Shown here one piece after another: positions 6,164 through 13,183 of a stretch of 13,748 nucleotides of DNA. The DNA comes from JAPUDQ01 sp964462335 (GTDB lineage Bacteria; Patescibacteriota; Saccharimonadia; Saccharimonadales; Saccharimonadaceae): NCBI GenBank assembly GCA_964462335.1, contig CAYWYG010000022.1, positions 1-13,748 of the forward strand, in the 5' to 3' direction. A model generated the notes under the pieces. It searched no databases, was not told the DNA's origin, and was given only the letters and a program-made list of their open reading frames with translations. Position 1 is the first letter of the stretch. Every line of letters begins with the position of its first letter. A program made the position numbers and the translations under genes.

Positions 6164-6941
6164 AGCCACCGAGTAATTTGACAACCCATGGTGGCGCAAA
6201 GAATAGCAGATAATAGGCAATCGAATTTTTCATCATGTGCAGACCGATACCTGACCAAATCGCACCCGTCTGCTCGCGCAAATAGCACGCTACCATACTC
6301 ATAATAAACGTATCGATGCCGACATTCCATTGGCCGTGCACATAGCCAAACAACGAGCTCGTTATCAGCGCGCCCAGCCACCACGGCATCGTTCGACGTA
6401 AATTACCCTGTAGATAGCCGCGAAATACCGTCTCCTCAACAATTGGTGCTGCGATGACGATAACAACAAACGCATAGAGCTTGTCCCACATCGATCCGTC
6501 CGTCGTAAACCCGATCTGCTGATGTTGAGTAAGATCAACGGTCGGTAAGTAGCTCGCAATTGCAGCCATCACCGCGAGCGCAAGCGTCAAGTATCCTGCC
6601 CAGCCCACTATCATGACACCGCTATCATGCCAGCGTGGACGACGATATATGCCGAGCAGCTTGGCGATCGTCGCCATCGTCATCCGCCGCACTGCGTATG
6701 GCTCAATGAGGAGTACCGTGAGACCAACTGCATAGATCACAACACTCAGTACCATCATTGTCAGCGGTGAATCATCCAACTCGATACCTAGCTGTGATGC
6801 CGACATATAGACCAAAAGACCACCGAGTAACCCGCCGAGCACAAAGACTGCGGTATATGTCCATGCCGGCCAGACGACGGCAAGCCCTACTCGCCGCAAA
6901 CCGGCACGTACGCGCGCCGATCTAGAAAATCTTCGCCACAT
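6162..6941 (-). CDS. CPBP-family intramembrane glutamic protease (Rce1/Abi-like)
   Basis: This 259-residue membrane protein has hydrophobic stretches at about 20-47, 60-80, 109-132, 155-168, 188-200 and 239-256. The three catalytic motifs of the CPBP (CAAX protease and bacteriocin-processing) family are all present: EETVFR (E169, E170, R174), FGYVH (F198, H202) and HMMKN (H235, N239). Members cleave substrates within the membrane; the eukaryotic relative Rce1 trims prenylated proteins, whereas bacterial members act in bacteriocin immunity or remain unassigned. The ATG at 6941 lies inside rseP, overlapping it by 20 nt, so translation is likely coupled. It is the last gene before a terminator. 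The substrate cannot be inferred. Confidence 0.88.
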   Translation of the reverse strand: MWRRFSRSARVRAGLRRVGLAVVWPAWTYTAVFVLGGLLGGLLVYMSASQLGIELDDSPLTMMVLSVVIYAVGLTVLLIEPYAVRRMTMATIAKLLGIYRRPRWHDSGVMIVGWAGYLTLALAVMAAIASYLPTVDLTQHQQIGFTTDGSMWDKLYAFVVIVIAAPIVEETVFRGYLQGNLRRTMPWWLGALITSSLFGYVHGQWNVGIDTFIMSMVACYLREQTGAIWSGIGLHMMKNSIAYYLLFFAPPWVVKLLGG

Positions 6942-8145
6942 CCGCGACTGTCGCGAGCACGATGAGACCGAAAACGATCATCATGCCGACTGAGTTAATT
7001 TTTTCTTCGATTTCTTTGGTAAGTGGCTTTTTTATGGCTCGAAACAGCGCCATCGTATACCACCGTCCGCCATCAAGAGCGGGGATCGGCAAGATATTTA
7101 TAATCGCAAGTGTCATGGAAATAAATGCCGTGATCAACAATATTGGCATGAGTCCCGATCGAACCGCGTTGGGCAGAATAGTCCCAATGATACCGATCGG
7201 ACCAGCGACGCCTTGACCTGCATCACCCAGTTCGGCAGATGCAGCTTGACGTGCCGATGGATCAAGGTTGAGGAGGCCAAATAATCCAGTACCCAGCTTG
7301 GCAAATAGTCCGCCAAGCCCCTTCAGCGTCTCCCAACTGAGCTGACCAGTCAGCCCGACACCCACAATTGGCGCTGACCATGTCGAGCGATAGGTCGTCG
7401 GACTCGCTTGAGAAAATGCTACGCCGAGATAGCCTTTTTTGTCCTGGGCTTGCGCCGTCGTACGATTGGTCAGGAAAAGCGTCTTGGCGTTGCCATCACG
7501 CACATAATCGACGATAAAGGTCCCGCCGGGGTATTGTTTTGTCAGCGCAATGATCGCATCCACCTCATCGGCGCCTGGACCGCGGCATGGGTCAGTTACA
7601 CCCGCTGGACAGGCTGTTTTGATCGAGATACGGTTGATCGTATCACCTGCCCGCAAGCCACTCATCTGCGCAGGCAACCCGTCGACGACGCTATCGATGC
7701 TGACATCAGCTTTTGAAACCGCGAGATCTGACGAGACAACGAATTGATTAGCAATCACGCGCGGCATACCGATAAGTGCCAAGATGGTGAACAACAGGGC
7801 GGCGAACAACCAGTTGACCGCAACGCCAGCGAGGATGATCTTGGTCTTTTGCCAAAACGTCGCGGCGCCATAGTCACCTTTTTTGTCAGCGGAATCAAAC
7901 TCGCCCTGAAGCTTGACAAACCCCCCGATCGGCAACCAGTTGAGACTGTACATCACGTCGCGACCAAGGATACTTTTTTTGATCTTTTTGCCCCTCGCAA
8001 ATGGGGGGAACCCGATGCCGAACTCTTCGACGACGACCCCGTTGCGCCGCGCGACGACACCATGCCCTAGCTCATGGATAACGACGAGAAACACGAGTAT
8101 CAAAAGACCCAATACTATCGATAGCCCATACATTACCAAGTCCAT
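6922..8145 (-). CDS. rseP: RseP-like site-2 zinc metalloprotease (M50)
   Basis: This is a 407-residue intramembrane protease of the RseP/RasP class, which cleaves single-pass membrane substrates such as anti-sigma factors and signal-peptide remnants. Evidence includes the N-terminal helix with the zinc-binding HELGH (residues 24-28), a GGFVKLQGE segment near residue 75, a PDZ domain (about 130-215, with SGLRAGDTINRI), and the C-terminal NILPIPALDGG motif (350-360) whose Asp completes the zinc site. Length suits the single-PDZ form. Its ATG directly follows the uppS stop (TAAATG), and the strong GGAGG lies inside the last uppS codons, so expression is coupled. In many bacteria dxr and cdsA lie just upstream; both are absent. 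Confidence 0.94.
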   Translation of the reverse strand: MDLVMYGLSIVLGLLILVFLVVIHELGHGVVARRNGVVVEEFGIGFPPFARGKKIKKSILGRDVMYSLNWLPIGGFVKLQGEFDSADKKGDYGAATFWQKTKIILAGVAVNWLFAALLFTILALIGMPRVIANQFVVSSDLAVSKADVSIDSVVDGLPAQMSGLRAGDTINRISIKTACPAGVTDPCRGPGADEVDAIIALTKQYPGGTFIVDYVRDGNAKTLFLTNRTTAQAQDKKGYLGVAFSQASPTTYRSTWSAPIVGVGLTGQLSWETLKGLGGLFAKLGTGLFGLLNLDPSARQAASAELGDAGQGVAGPIGIIGTILPNAVRSGLMPILLITAFISMTLAIINILPIPALDGGRWYTMALFRAIKKPLTKEIEEKINSVGMMIVFGLIVLATVADVAKIF

Positions 8146-8838
8146 TTATCCTCCATGCCGACGATTGCGGCGGTTATATTCTTCTAGTAGTGCGGTGACA
8201 TCACTCGGCCGCATATCAGGCCAGTATTTATCAAGGAAAATAAACTCGCTATAGGCACTCCGCCATAGCATAAAATTACTCAGGCGCTGTTCACCGCTCG
8301 TCCGTACGATGAGATCGCACGGCGGAATCTCAGGATGATCGAGAAACGTGGCAAATGTCGCCTCATCAAGTGCGTCCGGATCGACACCGTCCTGCAAGGC
8401 GCGTTTCGTTGCCCGCACGATTTCACTCTGACCACCATAATTGAAACACATCGCGAGTGTTGCGCGCGTACCCTCACGCGAGACAGCCTCAGCCTCGTCG
8501 ATCATCTCGCAGATGTCTGGCGGCAATTTCTCTCGGCCTCCCAAGACGACGAGGTGGAATCCTTTGTCATACAGATGTTTGATGTCGGTCTTGAAGAGCC
8601 GCCGCACGAGCTTGAACACATTGCGCACTTCGTCCTCGGCGCGCGACCAGTTCTCTGTCGACCAGCTATAGAACGAAATGTAGTTGACCCCCGCATCAGC
8701 AGTCGCTTCGATGACATCTTTGAGCGCATTGTAGCCCGCAAGATGCCCCTCATAGACCGGCAAGCCATGTTTTTTTGCCCAGCGCCGATTGCCGTCAAGG
8801 ATAAAACCGATATGATTCGGAACGCGTGTCTGATTCAT
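8146..8838 (-). CDS. uppS: Undecaprenyl diphosphate synthase (cis-prenyltransferase)
   Basis: UppS adds isopentenyl units in cis to a trans-allylic primer to make the C55 lipid carrier of cell-wall synthesis. The 230-residue protein carries the conserved blocks in order: HIGFILDGNRRWAKKHG with the catalytic Asp (D15, equivalent to E. coli D26), YSWSTENWSR (57-66), NYGGQSEI (133-140) and DLIVRTSGEQRLSNFMLWRS (175-194), which binds the pyrophosphate of isopentenyl diphosphate. The neighbouring trans-prenyl synthase can supply its primer. A TATACT box 8 nt before the ATG, directly after the previous stop codon, suggests an additional leaderless promoter. Confidence 0.95.
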   Translation of the reverse strand: MNQTRVPNHIGFILDGNRRWAKKHGLPVYEGHLAGYNALKDVIEATADAGVNYISFYSWSTENWSRAEDEVRNVFKLVRRLFKTDIKHLYDKGFHLVVLGGREKLPPDICEMIDEAEAVSREGTRATLAMCFNYGGQSEIVRATKRALQDGVDPDALDEATFATFLDHPEIPPCDLIVRTSGEQRLSNFMLWRSAYSEFIFLDKYWPDMRPSDVTALLEEYNRRNRRHGG

Positions 8839-8846
8839 TGTGTACC

Positions 8847-8852
8847 AGTATA
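8847..8852 (-). promoter_or_regulatory. -10 box (TATACT) before uppS
   Basis: TATACT starts immediately after the TAG of the upstream prenyl synthase gene and lies 8 nt before the uppS ATG. No Shine-Dalgarno sequence is present, so an internal leaderless promoter is plausible. No good -35 was found. Confidence 0.45.
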
Positions 8853-9956
8853 CTATTTCTCGCGCGTGACAGCGAATAAAACTAGCTCGGCCAACATATT
8901 ACCAAACGATGCATCCCAAGACGATGCCGTACGAGCTGCCGCGACTGCCTCATCCGCCATACGCCGCATCATATCGTCAGCCTGCGCTACCGCACCACTC
9001 GAGGTGATCACGTCTTGAACACGCGCCAGATCGTGCTCATCTGCATCGGCTCGCCCAAGCACACCCGCCAAGACATCGCGCTCTTGAGCACTCGCGTGTT
9101 CGAGCGCAAAATCAACCATAAGCGTATGCTTGCCTTCACAGATATCATCGAGATTTGGCTTACCCGTCTGCGATGTGTCCCCAAACAAGCCGAGATAATC
9201 ATCTCGGAGTTGAAATGCCACACCAGCAGGCAATCCGTACCGTTCGCAGTCTATTTCTGCCTGTCCATCACCAGCACCTGCAAGTGTCAGCGCAGCGAGA
9301 AGCGGATCAACAAACGAATAATAGCTACTCTTTTGCTGGTATTTTCGCAGTAGATCATCACGAGTAAATGTCCGCCCAAATGCCTGCTGGACATCATCAA
9401 TCTGGCCAATATCAGTGATCAACGTATGCCGCTGCACGATATGCATCGTGGCGACGATGCGCCGCGCATCAGTATCAAGTGTCGTCATTGCCTGCATCGA
9501 CGCAAGTTGTGCCATCATGCCGACCAGTACGCCGATAGAATTCGCCTCGTGTGCATCATCACGATATGTCGATTTATACAGCTCATGTACGGTTGGCTGT
9601 CCGCGGCGCAGTACCGAGCGGTCCATCACGTCATCAACGATCAAGAGGTGGTTTTGGATGAGCTCGATAGCCGCTGCCAGTCTCAGCCCAACCTGATCTC
9701 TCGTGCCGCCGAGAACATGATCATACATCGCTGCCGCTAAAGAACCGCGCACACGCTTGCTATCCCGCAGCGAATACTCACGAAGTGTCTCGAGTGCCCA
9801 CGCTCCATGCGGTGACACCTCAGGCAAACTCGCACGCACTTCATCGAGTATGACTGCAACCATTTCGGCAATCGGCTGACTGTAGGTTTTTAGCATTTTC
9901 ACGCCGCTATTGCCCTGCGTCGTGTCTAATCTTTTCGATTTCATGATAGTTTGCAT
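8853..9956 (-). CDS. trans-Polyprenyl diphosphate synthase (FPP/GGPP synthase family)
   Basis: This 367-residue enzyme condenses isopentenyl diphosphate with allylic primers to make a trans-prenyl diphosphate. The first aspartate-rich motif is VDDVMD (Asp 108-112), preceded by a KRVR substrate-binding segment (about 67-70). The second is RDDYLGLFGD (252-260), of the DDxxG type often seen in actinobacterial GGPP synthases, followed by GKPNLDDICEGKHTL. Residues -4 and -5 to the first motif are Leu and His rather than aromatic, so the product is not clearly FPP; chain length is open. The start is uncertain: ATG 9956 lies 9 nt after a TATAGT box, TTG 9962 would abut frr, and an ATG 20 codons inside (MLKTYS) begins nearer the family's usual N-terminus. 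It follows frr and precedes uppS, its likely metabolic partner. Confidence 0.9.
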   Translation of the reverse strand: MQTIMKSKRLDTTQGNSGVKMLKTYSQPIAEMVAVILDEVRASLPEVSPHGAWALETLREYSLRDSKRVRGSLAAAMYDHVLGGTRDQVGLRLAAAIELIQNHLLIVDDVMDRSVLRRGQPTVHELYKSTYRDDAHEANSIGVLVGMMAQLASMQAMTTLDTDARRIVATMHIVQRHTLITDIGQIDDVQQAFGRTFTRDDLLRKYQQKSSYYSFVDPLLAALTLAGAGDGQAEIDCERYGLPAGVAFQLRDDYLGLFGDTSQTGKPNLDDICEGKHTLMVDFALEHASAQERDVLAGVLGRADADEHDLARVQDVITSSGAVAQADDMMRRMADEAVAAARTASSWDASFGNMLAELVLFAVTREK

Positions 9957-9965
9957 CCACAAAAA

Positions 9966-9971
9966 ACTATA
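9966..9971 (-). promoter_or_regulatory. Possible -10 box (TATAGT) overlapping the frr stop
   Basis: TATAGT on the minus strand overlaps the TAG of frr and lies 9 nt before ATG 9956. It is weak evidence alone, but matches the spacing seen at other genes here. Confidence 0.35.
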
Positions 9972-10518
9972 TCGTCATCACTTCTTTTTCTTTGGCACGA
10001 AATAGTTCGTCGATACGGCCCTGGTAGTCCTTCATGTCATCATCGACACCGCGTTCGATCTGTTTGAGGTCTTCCTCTGATAGTTCTTTGGCGTCTTTCA
10101 TACGCTTGGCCTCGCGTAGCGCATCTTGGCGAATGGTGCGCATGGCGATACGACAATCTTCGACCTTGTCGCCGAGCTGTTTGACCATCTCGCGGCGACG
10201 TTCCTCAGTCAATGGCGGGATCGGCACACGGATCAATCGTCCGTCATCACTTGGGTTAAATCCCATTTCGCCACTACGAATCGCATCGCTGATCGATTTG
10301 ATGTTACTCGGGTCAAATGGACTGATCTGCAATAACTGCGGCTCAGGCGCCGTCACATTGGCGACTTGGTTGAGCGGCATCTTGGCGCCATAGGCCTCAA
10401 CCATGACGCTCCCGAGCATGTCAGGATGCGCCCGCCCAGTTCGCACTTTGCCCAGCTCATTCTCAAAATGCTCGAGCGCTGCACTCATTTTTTGTTCATA
10501 GGGTTTGGTATCAAACAT
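9967..10518 (-). CDS. frr: Ribosome recycling factor
   Basis: RRF, with EF-G, splits the post-termination ribosome. The 183-residue length matches the family (about 185). The protein shows the expected N-terminal helix with ELGKVRTGRAHPDML, the small domain with QLLQISPFDPSNIKSI and FNPSDDGRLIRVPIPPLTEE, then the long helical region (RREMVKQLGDKVEDCRIAMR through the EEDLKQIE segment). A Shine-Dalgarno AGGAG lies 7 nt before the ATG, and an extended -10 (TGC-TATACT) stands further upstream. It opens the operon that continues into prenyl synthesis and intramembrane proteolysis. In most bacteria pyrH precedes frr; here an opposite-strand gene takes that place. Confidence 0.96.
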   Translation of the reverse strand: MFDTKPYEQKMSAALEHFENELGKVRTGRAHPDMLGSVMVEAYGAKMPLNQVANVTAPEPQLLQISPFDPSNIKSISDAIRSGEMGFNPSDDGRLIRVPIPPLTEERRREMVKQLGDKVEDCRIAMRTIRQDALREAKRMKDAKELSEEDLKQIERGVDDDMKDYQGRIDELFRAKEKEVMTI

Positions 10519-10539
10519 AATATCTCCTCTTGTCTTTCT

Positions 10540-10545
10540 AGTATA
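10540..10545 (-). promoter_or_regulatory. Extended -10 (TGC-TATACT) of the frr operon
   Basis: TATACT preceded by TGC would start transcription near 10533, giving a short leader that contains the AGGAG of frr. This contrasts with the leaderless genes nearby. Confidence 0.6.
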
Positions 10546-10569
10546 GCAGGTTACGACTGAGTACTATCA

Positions 10570-10599
10570 TGGACATATATCGTCATTTTGTGATATAAT
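10570..10599 (+). promoter_or_regulatory. Promoter (TGGACA-N18-TATAAT) of the cyclase-like gene
   Basis: TGGACA (10570-10575) and TATAAT (10594-10599) are 18 nt apart. The ATG at 10610 follows the -10 by 10 nt, so any leader is only a few bases long. The promoter diverges from that of frr. Confidence 0.7.
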
Positions 10600-10609
10600 A
10601 TGCTTAATT

Positions 10610-11593
10610 ATGAACCCGCCAATCGCCACCACACTGGCGCTTATCGAGCAGTCACTGCGCCCCCTAGCTGAGGCGCTTGCTCATATCAAATCGTACAATG
10701 GACCAGTCGTGTATATACGTGACCGTCATCACCCCGACCTCGCCGGCGTGATCGCGTCCTATCCTGCGCGCGTATCCGCCAAACGACTTGAGTTTGTCCG
10801 CCGCAATATCGAGCACCGAAGCGTCGACTTACATGCCAGCACGCTGGGCGAGACGTTTGCTACCAAACTATCAGAGATCAAACCATCATGTATGAACCGA
10901 CACCATATCGTCTGGGGAGTCTACGTCCCGCTACCTGGCGGTCATGAAGCCGTCGTGCAGCTCGCATTTGACAAGACGATCGGCGGCGCACCAGCTCTCG
11001 GTACGATCGAAACAGCCTGGGAAACGTGCCGAGATGAGATCATCACCGCCCTCCACTCAATCGCAATCTACGATACCGCGTCGCTGATCGATGCCTGCAA
11101 GCTCGACGTGCCCGCCACACCCAATGCATTCGCGATCAAATGGGACATCATGGACTCAAGCCATGTTGCCCGTCAGTCGTATGGCGAATTACGGCACTTT
11201 ATCACGACATTTGAGAGCGTCATCGAGCCGATCATCAGTCATTATGGCGGCCATGTCTCGAGCTACACGGGTGATGCGCAAAATATCATCATCCCCATCC
11301 CAGAGGCAATCGACCGCAATGACACAAAAGCTCTCTCACGCTTCGCCACATCGCACATCACGCCACTCATCGACAAGATCCGCATCACCCACGCCACACT
11401 AGCCAACACCTATTCGCCTGTCATGCGGCTCAGACTCGGGGTCGGCCTAGGCTGGATCGAGACGAGTCAGCTCGGCGAAGAAACCGGACCTATCCTATGG
11501 GACATCGCCAGCAAGATGAAGATGCGTGCCGGTAGCAGCGATATCTTCACGCTCTGTCTTGATACTAGCGTGAAAAACATTCTGCAAATATAA
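10610..11593 (+). CDS. Uncharacterised protein with C-terminal class III nucleotidyl cyclase-like domain
   Basis: The product has 327 residues and no membrane helix, so it is probably cytoplasmic. Residues 1-165 match nothing I recognise. From about 173 the sequence follows the order of class III adenylate/guanylate cyclases: FAIKWDIMDSSHVA (D179 as first metal Asp), a helix, HYGGHVSSYTGDAQNIIIPI (D222 as second metal Asp), RLRLGVGLGWIE, and GPILWDIASKMKM, which aligns with the VNxAxRL catalytic helix. The substrate-contacting Lys before the GD is Ser (S218), the transition-state Asn is Asp (D298) and the Arg is Lys (K302). It may therefore be an inactive sensor, a cyclase with altered specificity, or a GGDEF-like relative. 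The gene stands alone on the plus strand between frr and tsf, converging on tsf. Fold assignment is inferred from motif order only. Confidence 0.6.
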   Translation: MNPPIATTLALIEQSLRPLAEALAHIKSYNGPVVYIRDRHHPDLAGVIASYPARVSAKRLEFVRRNIEHRSVDLHASTLGETFATKLSEIKPSCMNRHHIVWGVYVPLPGGHEAVVQLAFDKTIGGAPALGTIETAWETCRDEIITALHSIAIYDTASLIDACKLDVPATPNAFAIKWDIMDSSHVARQSYGELRHFITTFESVIEPIISHYGGHVSSYTGDAQNIIIPIPEAIDRNDTKALSRFATSHITPLIDKIRITHATLANTYSPVMRLRLGVGLGWIETSQLGEETGPILWDIASKMKMRAGSSDIFTLCLDTSVKNILQI

Positions 11594-11632
11594 AACGCCC
11601 CCTGACGAGGACGGTTTATATGCGATCTTTTT
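11588..11632. terminator. Terminator between the cyclase-like gene and tsf, possibly bidirectional
   Basis: ATATAAAACG (11588-11597) and CGGTTTATAT (11612-11621) pair over 10 positions with one mismatch, enclosing CCT-GACG-AGG. On the plus strand a run of five T's follows at 11628-11632; on the minus strand the arm itself ends in TTTTATAT. The hairpin starts within the last codons of the plus-strand gene. Confidence 0.55.
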
Positions 11633-11635
11633 GGG

Positions 11636-12232
11636 TTATTCGCTGACACCCAGTTCGATGCGACGAATTTGACGGACGATGATGTTTTCGCCAAGTTTGG
11701 ATATATATTCTTTGACCAGATCGCCGACCGTTTGATCAGGATTCTTGATAAACGGCTGCTCGAGCAGCGTCTTTTCAGCAAAGTATTTTTTGAGCTGACC
11801 GTCGACGATCTTACCGGCGATCTCGGCTGGCTTGCCTTCGCTGGCTGCTTTCTCGGTAAACTCAGCTCGCTTCGCAGCCTCGACCTCAGGATCGATGTCT
11901 GCAGCCGAGATGTACTCTGGGGCACTTGCCGCAACGTGGAGGGCGATATCATGCACGAGTGTCTGAAATTCATCAGTTTTTGCGACAAAATCAGTCTCGC
12001 AGTTCACCTCGACGAGCACGCCAACACGATTGCTATGGACATAGCTGTCGACCAGTCCAGCACGCGCTTCGCGTTCGCCACGTTTTTCAGCTTTGGTCAG
12101 GCCTTTTTTGCGCATGGCTTCAAGCGCTTTGTCAAAATCGCCATTACTCTCAGTCAATGCCGCCTTGGCGTCGGTCAAACCAACACCGGTTAGTTCTTTG
12201 AGTTTTTTGATGTCATCTACTGAAATATTCAC
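11636..12232 (-). CDS. tsf: Elongation factor Ts
   Basis: EF-Ts exchanges GDP for GTP on EF-Tu. The 198-residue protein has the N-terminal UBA-like domain (DDIKKLKELTGVGLTDAKAA and the following helix, residues 5-45) and the core with VNCETDFVAKTDEFQ, whose TDFVA contacts EF-Tu. It ends soon after the C-terminal module, like the short EF-Ts of Thermus rather than the 283-residue E. coli form. The start is placed at GTG 12232 (MNISVDD) because AAAGG lies 8 nt upstream; the in-frame GTG at 12241 overlaps that Shine-Dalgarno sequence. It is co-directional with rpsB across a 129-nt spacer filled with repeats, which may set the EF-Ts to S2 ratio. Confidence 0.95.
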   Translation of the reverse strand: MNISVDDIKKLKELTGVGLTDAKAALTESNGDFDKALEAMRKKGLTKAEKRGEREARAGLVDSYVHSNRVGVLVEVNCETDFVAKTDEFQTLVHDIALHVAASAPEYISAADIDPEVEAAKRAEFTEKAASEGKPAEIAGKIVDGQLKKYFAEKTLLEQPFIKNPDQTVGDLVKEYISKLGENIIVRQIRRIELGVSE

Positions 12233-12248
12233 GTTGTTCACCTTTCAT

Positions 12249-12361
12249 AGTTTACAGTTTACAGTTTTCAGTTCACAGTAAGTTCTCAATTGTCAGTTTT
12301 CAATGTCGGTGTTTGATAATTGTAAACTGAAAATTTATTGAAAATTGTGAATTGTAAACTG
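12249..12361. repeat. Heptad-like AT-rich repeat with inverted halves in the rpsB-tsf spacer
   Basis: The plus-strand left half contains consecutive seven-base units TTTACAG, TTTACAG, TTTTCAG and TTCACAG (about 12251-12278). The right half carries the complementary units, including two exact copies of AATTGTAAACTG (12318-12329 and 12350-12361). The halves share a 9-nt perfect complement (CAGTTTACA) and many near matches, so rpsB-tsf mRNA could fold into a long imperfect hairpin here. It begins at the base next to the rpsB stop codon and ends a few bases before the tsf Shine-Dalgarno sequence. No ORF crosses it convincingly. Confidence 0.75.
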
Positions 12362-13078
12362 CTATTTGTCAGCCTCAGGCGCCTTAGAGTGCTGGCTTTT
12401 GCCTTCCTCGATCGCCGCAGCGACATAGTCAAGGATGAGTTTGAGACCTTTGATCGCGTCGTCATTGCCAGGGATAACATAGTCGATACCAATTGGGTTG
12501 GCGTTGCTATCGACGATCGCAATGACAGGGATACCGAGTTTGCGTGCTTCACGGACAGCGTTGGCATCTTCGAGTACGTCAGTGACAAAAACAGCACCAG
12601 GTCGCCCGGCCATATGTTTGATGCCGCCGTATTTTTTGTTGAGGTCATCAATTTCTTCTTGGAATCGCTGCGCCTCGAGCTTGCTATAACGGTTCGCGAG
12701 CTCACCACTCTCCATCTTTTTCTCAAGTGTCTTGAGGTGTTTGAGACGCGCATTGACCGTGGCAGTATTGGTCAGCATGCCACCCATCCAGCGTTCGGTA
12801 ACGCAGAGCTGGCCGGTTTTTTCTGCCGACTCGCGCACCATGTCTTTGGCTTGTTTTTTCGTGCCGACGAGCAAGACTGATTTGCCCTTGCCCACCACTT
12901 CGGTGATAAACGGCAATGCTTTCTCGAGCCCCTCGACCGTCTTGGTCAGGTCAATGATGTGGCTGTCCTGACGTTTGCTATGAATATACGGCGCCATTTT
13001 CGGGTGCCAACGGCTCGTTTTGTGTCCAAAATGAACACCGGCTTCGAGCAAAGCCTTGATATCGACAGTTACTGCCAT
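12362..13078 (-). CDS. rpsB: 30S ribosomal protein S2
   Basis: S2 binds the 30S body near S1 and is needed for translation initiation. The 238-residue product matches the family length (241 in E. coli) and carries LLEAGVHFGHKTSRWHPKM, FITEVVGKGKSVLLVGTKKQ, ERWMGGMLTN and PGAVFVTDVLEDANAVREAR, followed by IPVIAIVDSNANPIGIDYVI. All are highly conserved in S2. GGGAG lies 9 nt and AAGGA 4 nt before the ATG. The gene has a leader of about 70 nt with strong secondary-structure potential, and a consensus-like promoter, followed by tsf in the same direction. Confidence 0.97.
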   Translation of the reverse strand: MAVTVDIKALLEAGVHFGHKTSRWHPKMAPYIHSKRQDSHIIDLTKTVEGLEKALPFITEVVGKGKSVLLVGTKKQAKDMVRESAEKTGQLCVTERWMGGMLTNTATVNARLKHLKTLEKKMESGELANRYSKLEAQRFQEEIDDLNKKYGGIKHMAGRPGAVFVTDVLEDANAVREARKLGIPVIAIVDSNANPIGIDYVIPGNDDAIKGLKLILDYVAAAIEEGKSQHSKAPEADK

Positions 13079-13127
13079 GATATCCTTCTCCCTTCACGCG
13101 CGCCCCATTTAGGATATCTGCACGCGT
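13079..13127 (-). promoter_or_regulatory. Structured rpsB leader: two crossing 8-bp helices over the ribosome binding site
   Basis: In the mRNA sense, four blocks occur in the order ACGCGTGC (13127-13120), GATATCCT (13118-13111), GCGCGCGT (13103-13096), AGGATATC (13086-13079). Block 1 pairs with 3 (8 bp, one G-U) and block 2 with 4 (8 bp, perfect). The pairings cross, so they form either an H-type pseudoknot (joining segments of 1, 7 and 9 nt) or two mutually exclusive hairpins. Block 4 contains most of AAGGA and abuts the ATG, so helix 2-4 would block initiation. In E. coli, S2 represses rpsB-tsf through the rpsB leader; the same logic is inferred here. Confidence 0.6.
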
Positions 13128-13154
13128 TGCTTCATTAAAAATTGATACCGTAGT

Positions 13155-13183
13155 ATCATACCAAATATCACCTTTGACATCAA
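13155..13183 (-). promoter_or_regulatory. rpsB-tsf promoter (TTGATG-N17-TATGAT)
   Basis: On the minus strand, TTGATG (13178-13183) and TATGAT (13155-13160) have the optimal 17-nt spacing. Transcription would start near 13148, giving a leader of about 70 nt. The -35 overlaps that of the opposing L31 promoter. Confidence 0.75.

Noticed and set aside
8335..9018. Plus-strand ORF of 227 codons opposite uppS and the prenyl synthase
   Set aside because: It spans two conserved minus-strand genes and their junction, and its composition is that of a codon shadow.
10610..11593. Complete Pycsar-type anti-phage system around the cyclase-like gene
   Set aside because: No effector with a nucleotide-binding or membrane domain is adjacent; both neighbours are housekeeping genes and key catalytic residues are changed.
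12249..12361. CRISPR array in the rpsB-tsf spacer
   Set aside because: Units are about seven bases, degenerate and in both orientations, without unique spacers of uniform length.
12338..12880. Plus-strand ORF of 180 codons opposite rpsB
   Set aside because: It is antisense to S2 throughout and begins in the repeat-rich spacer.
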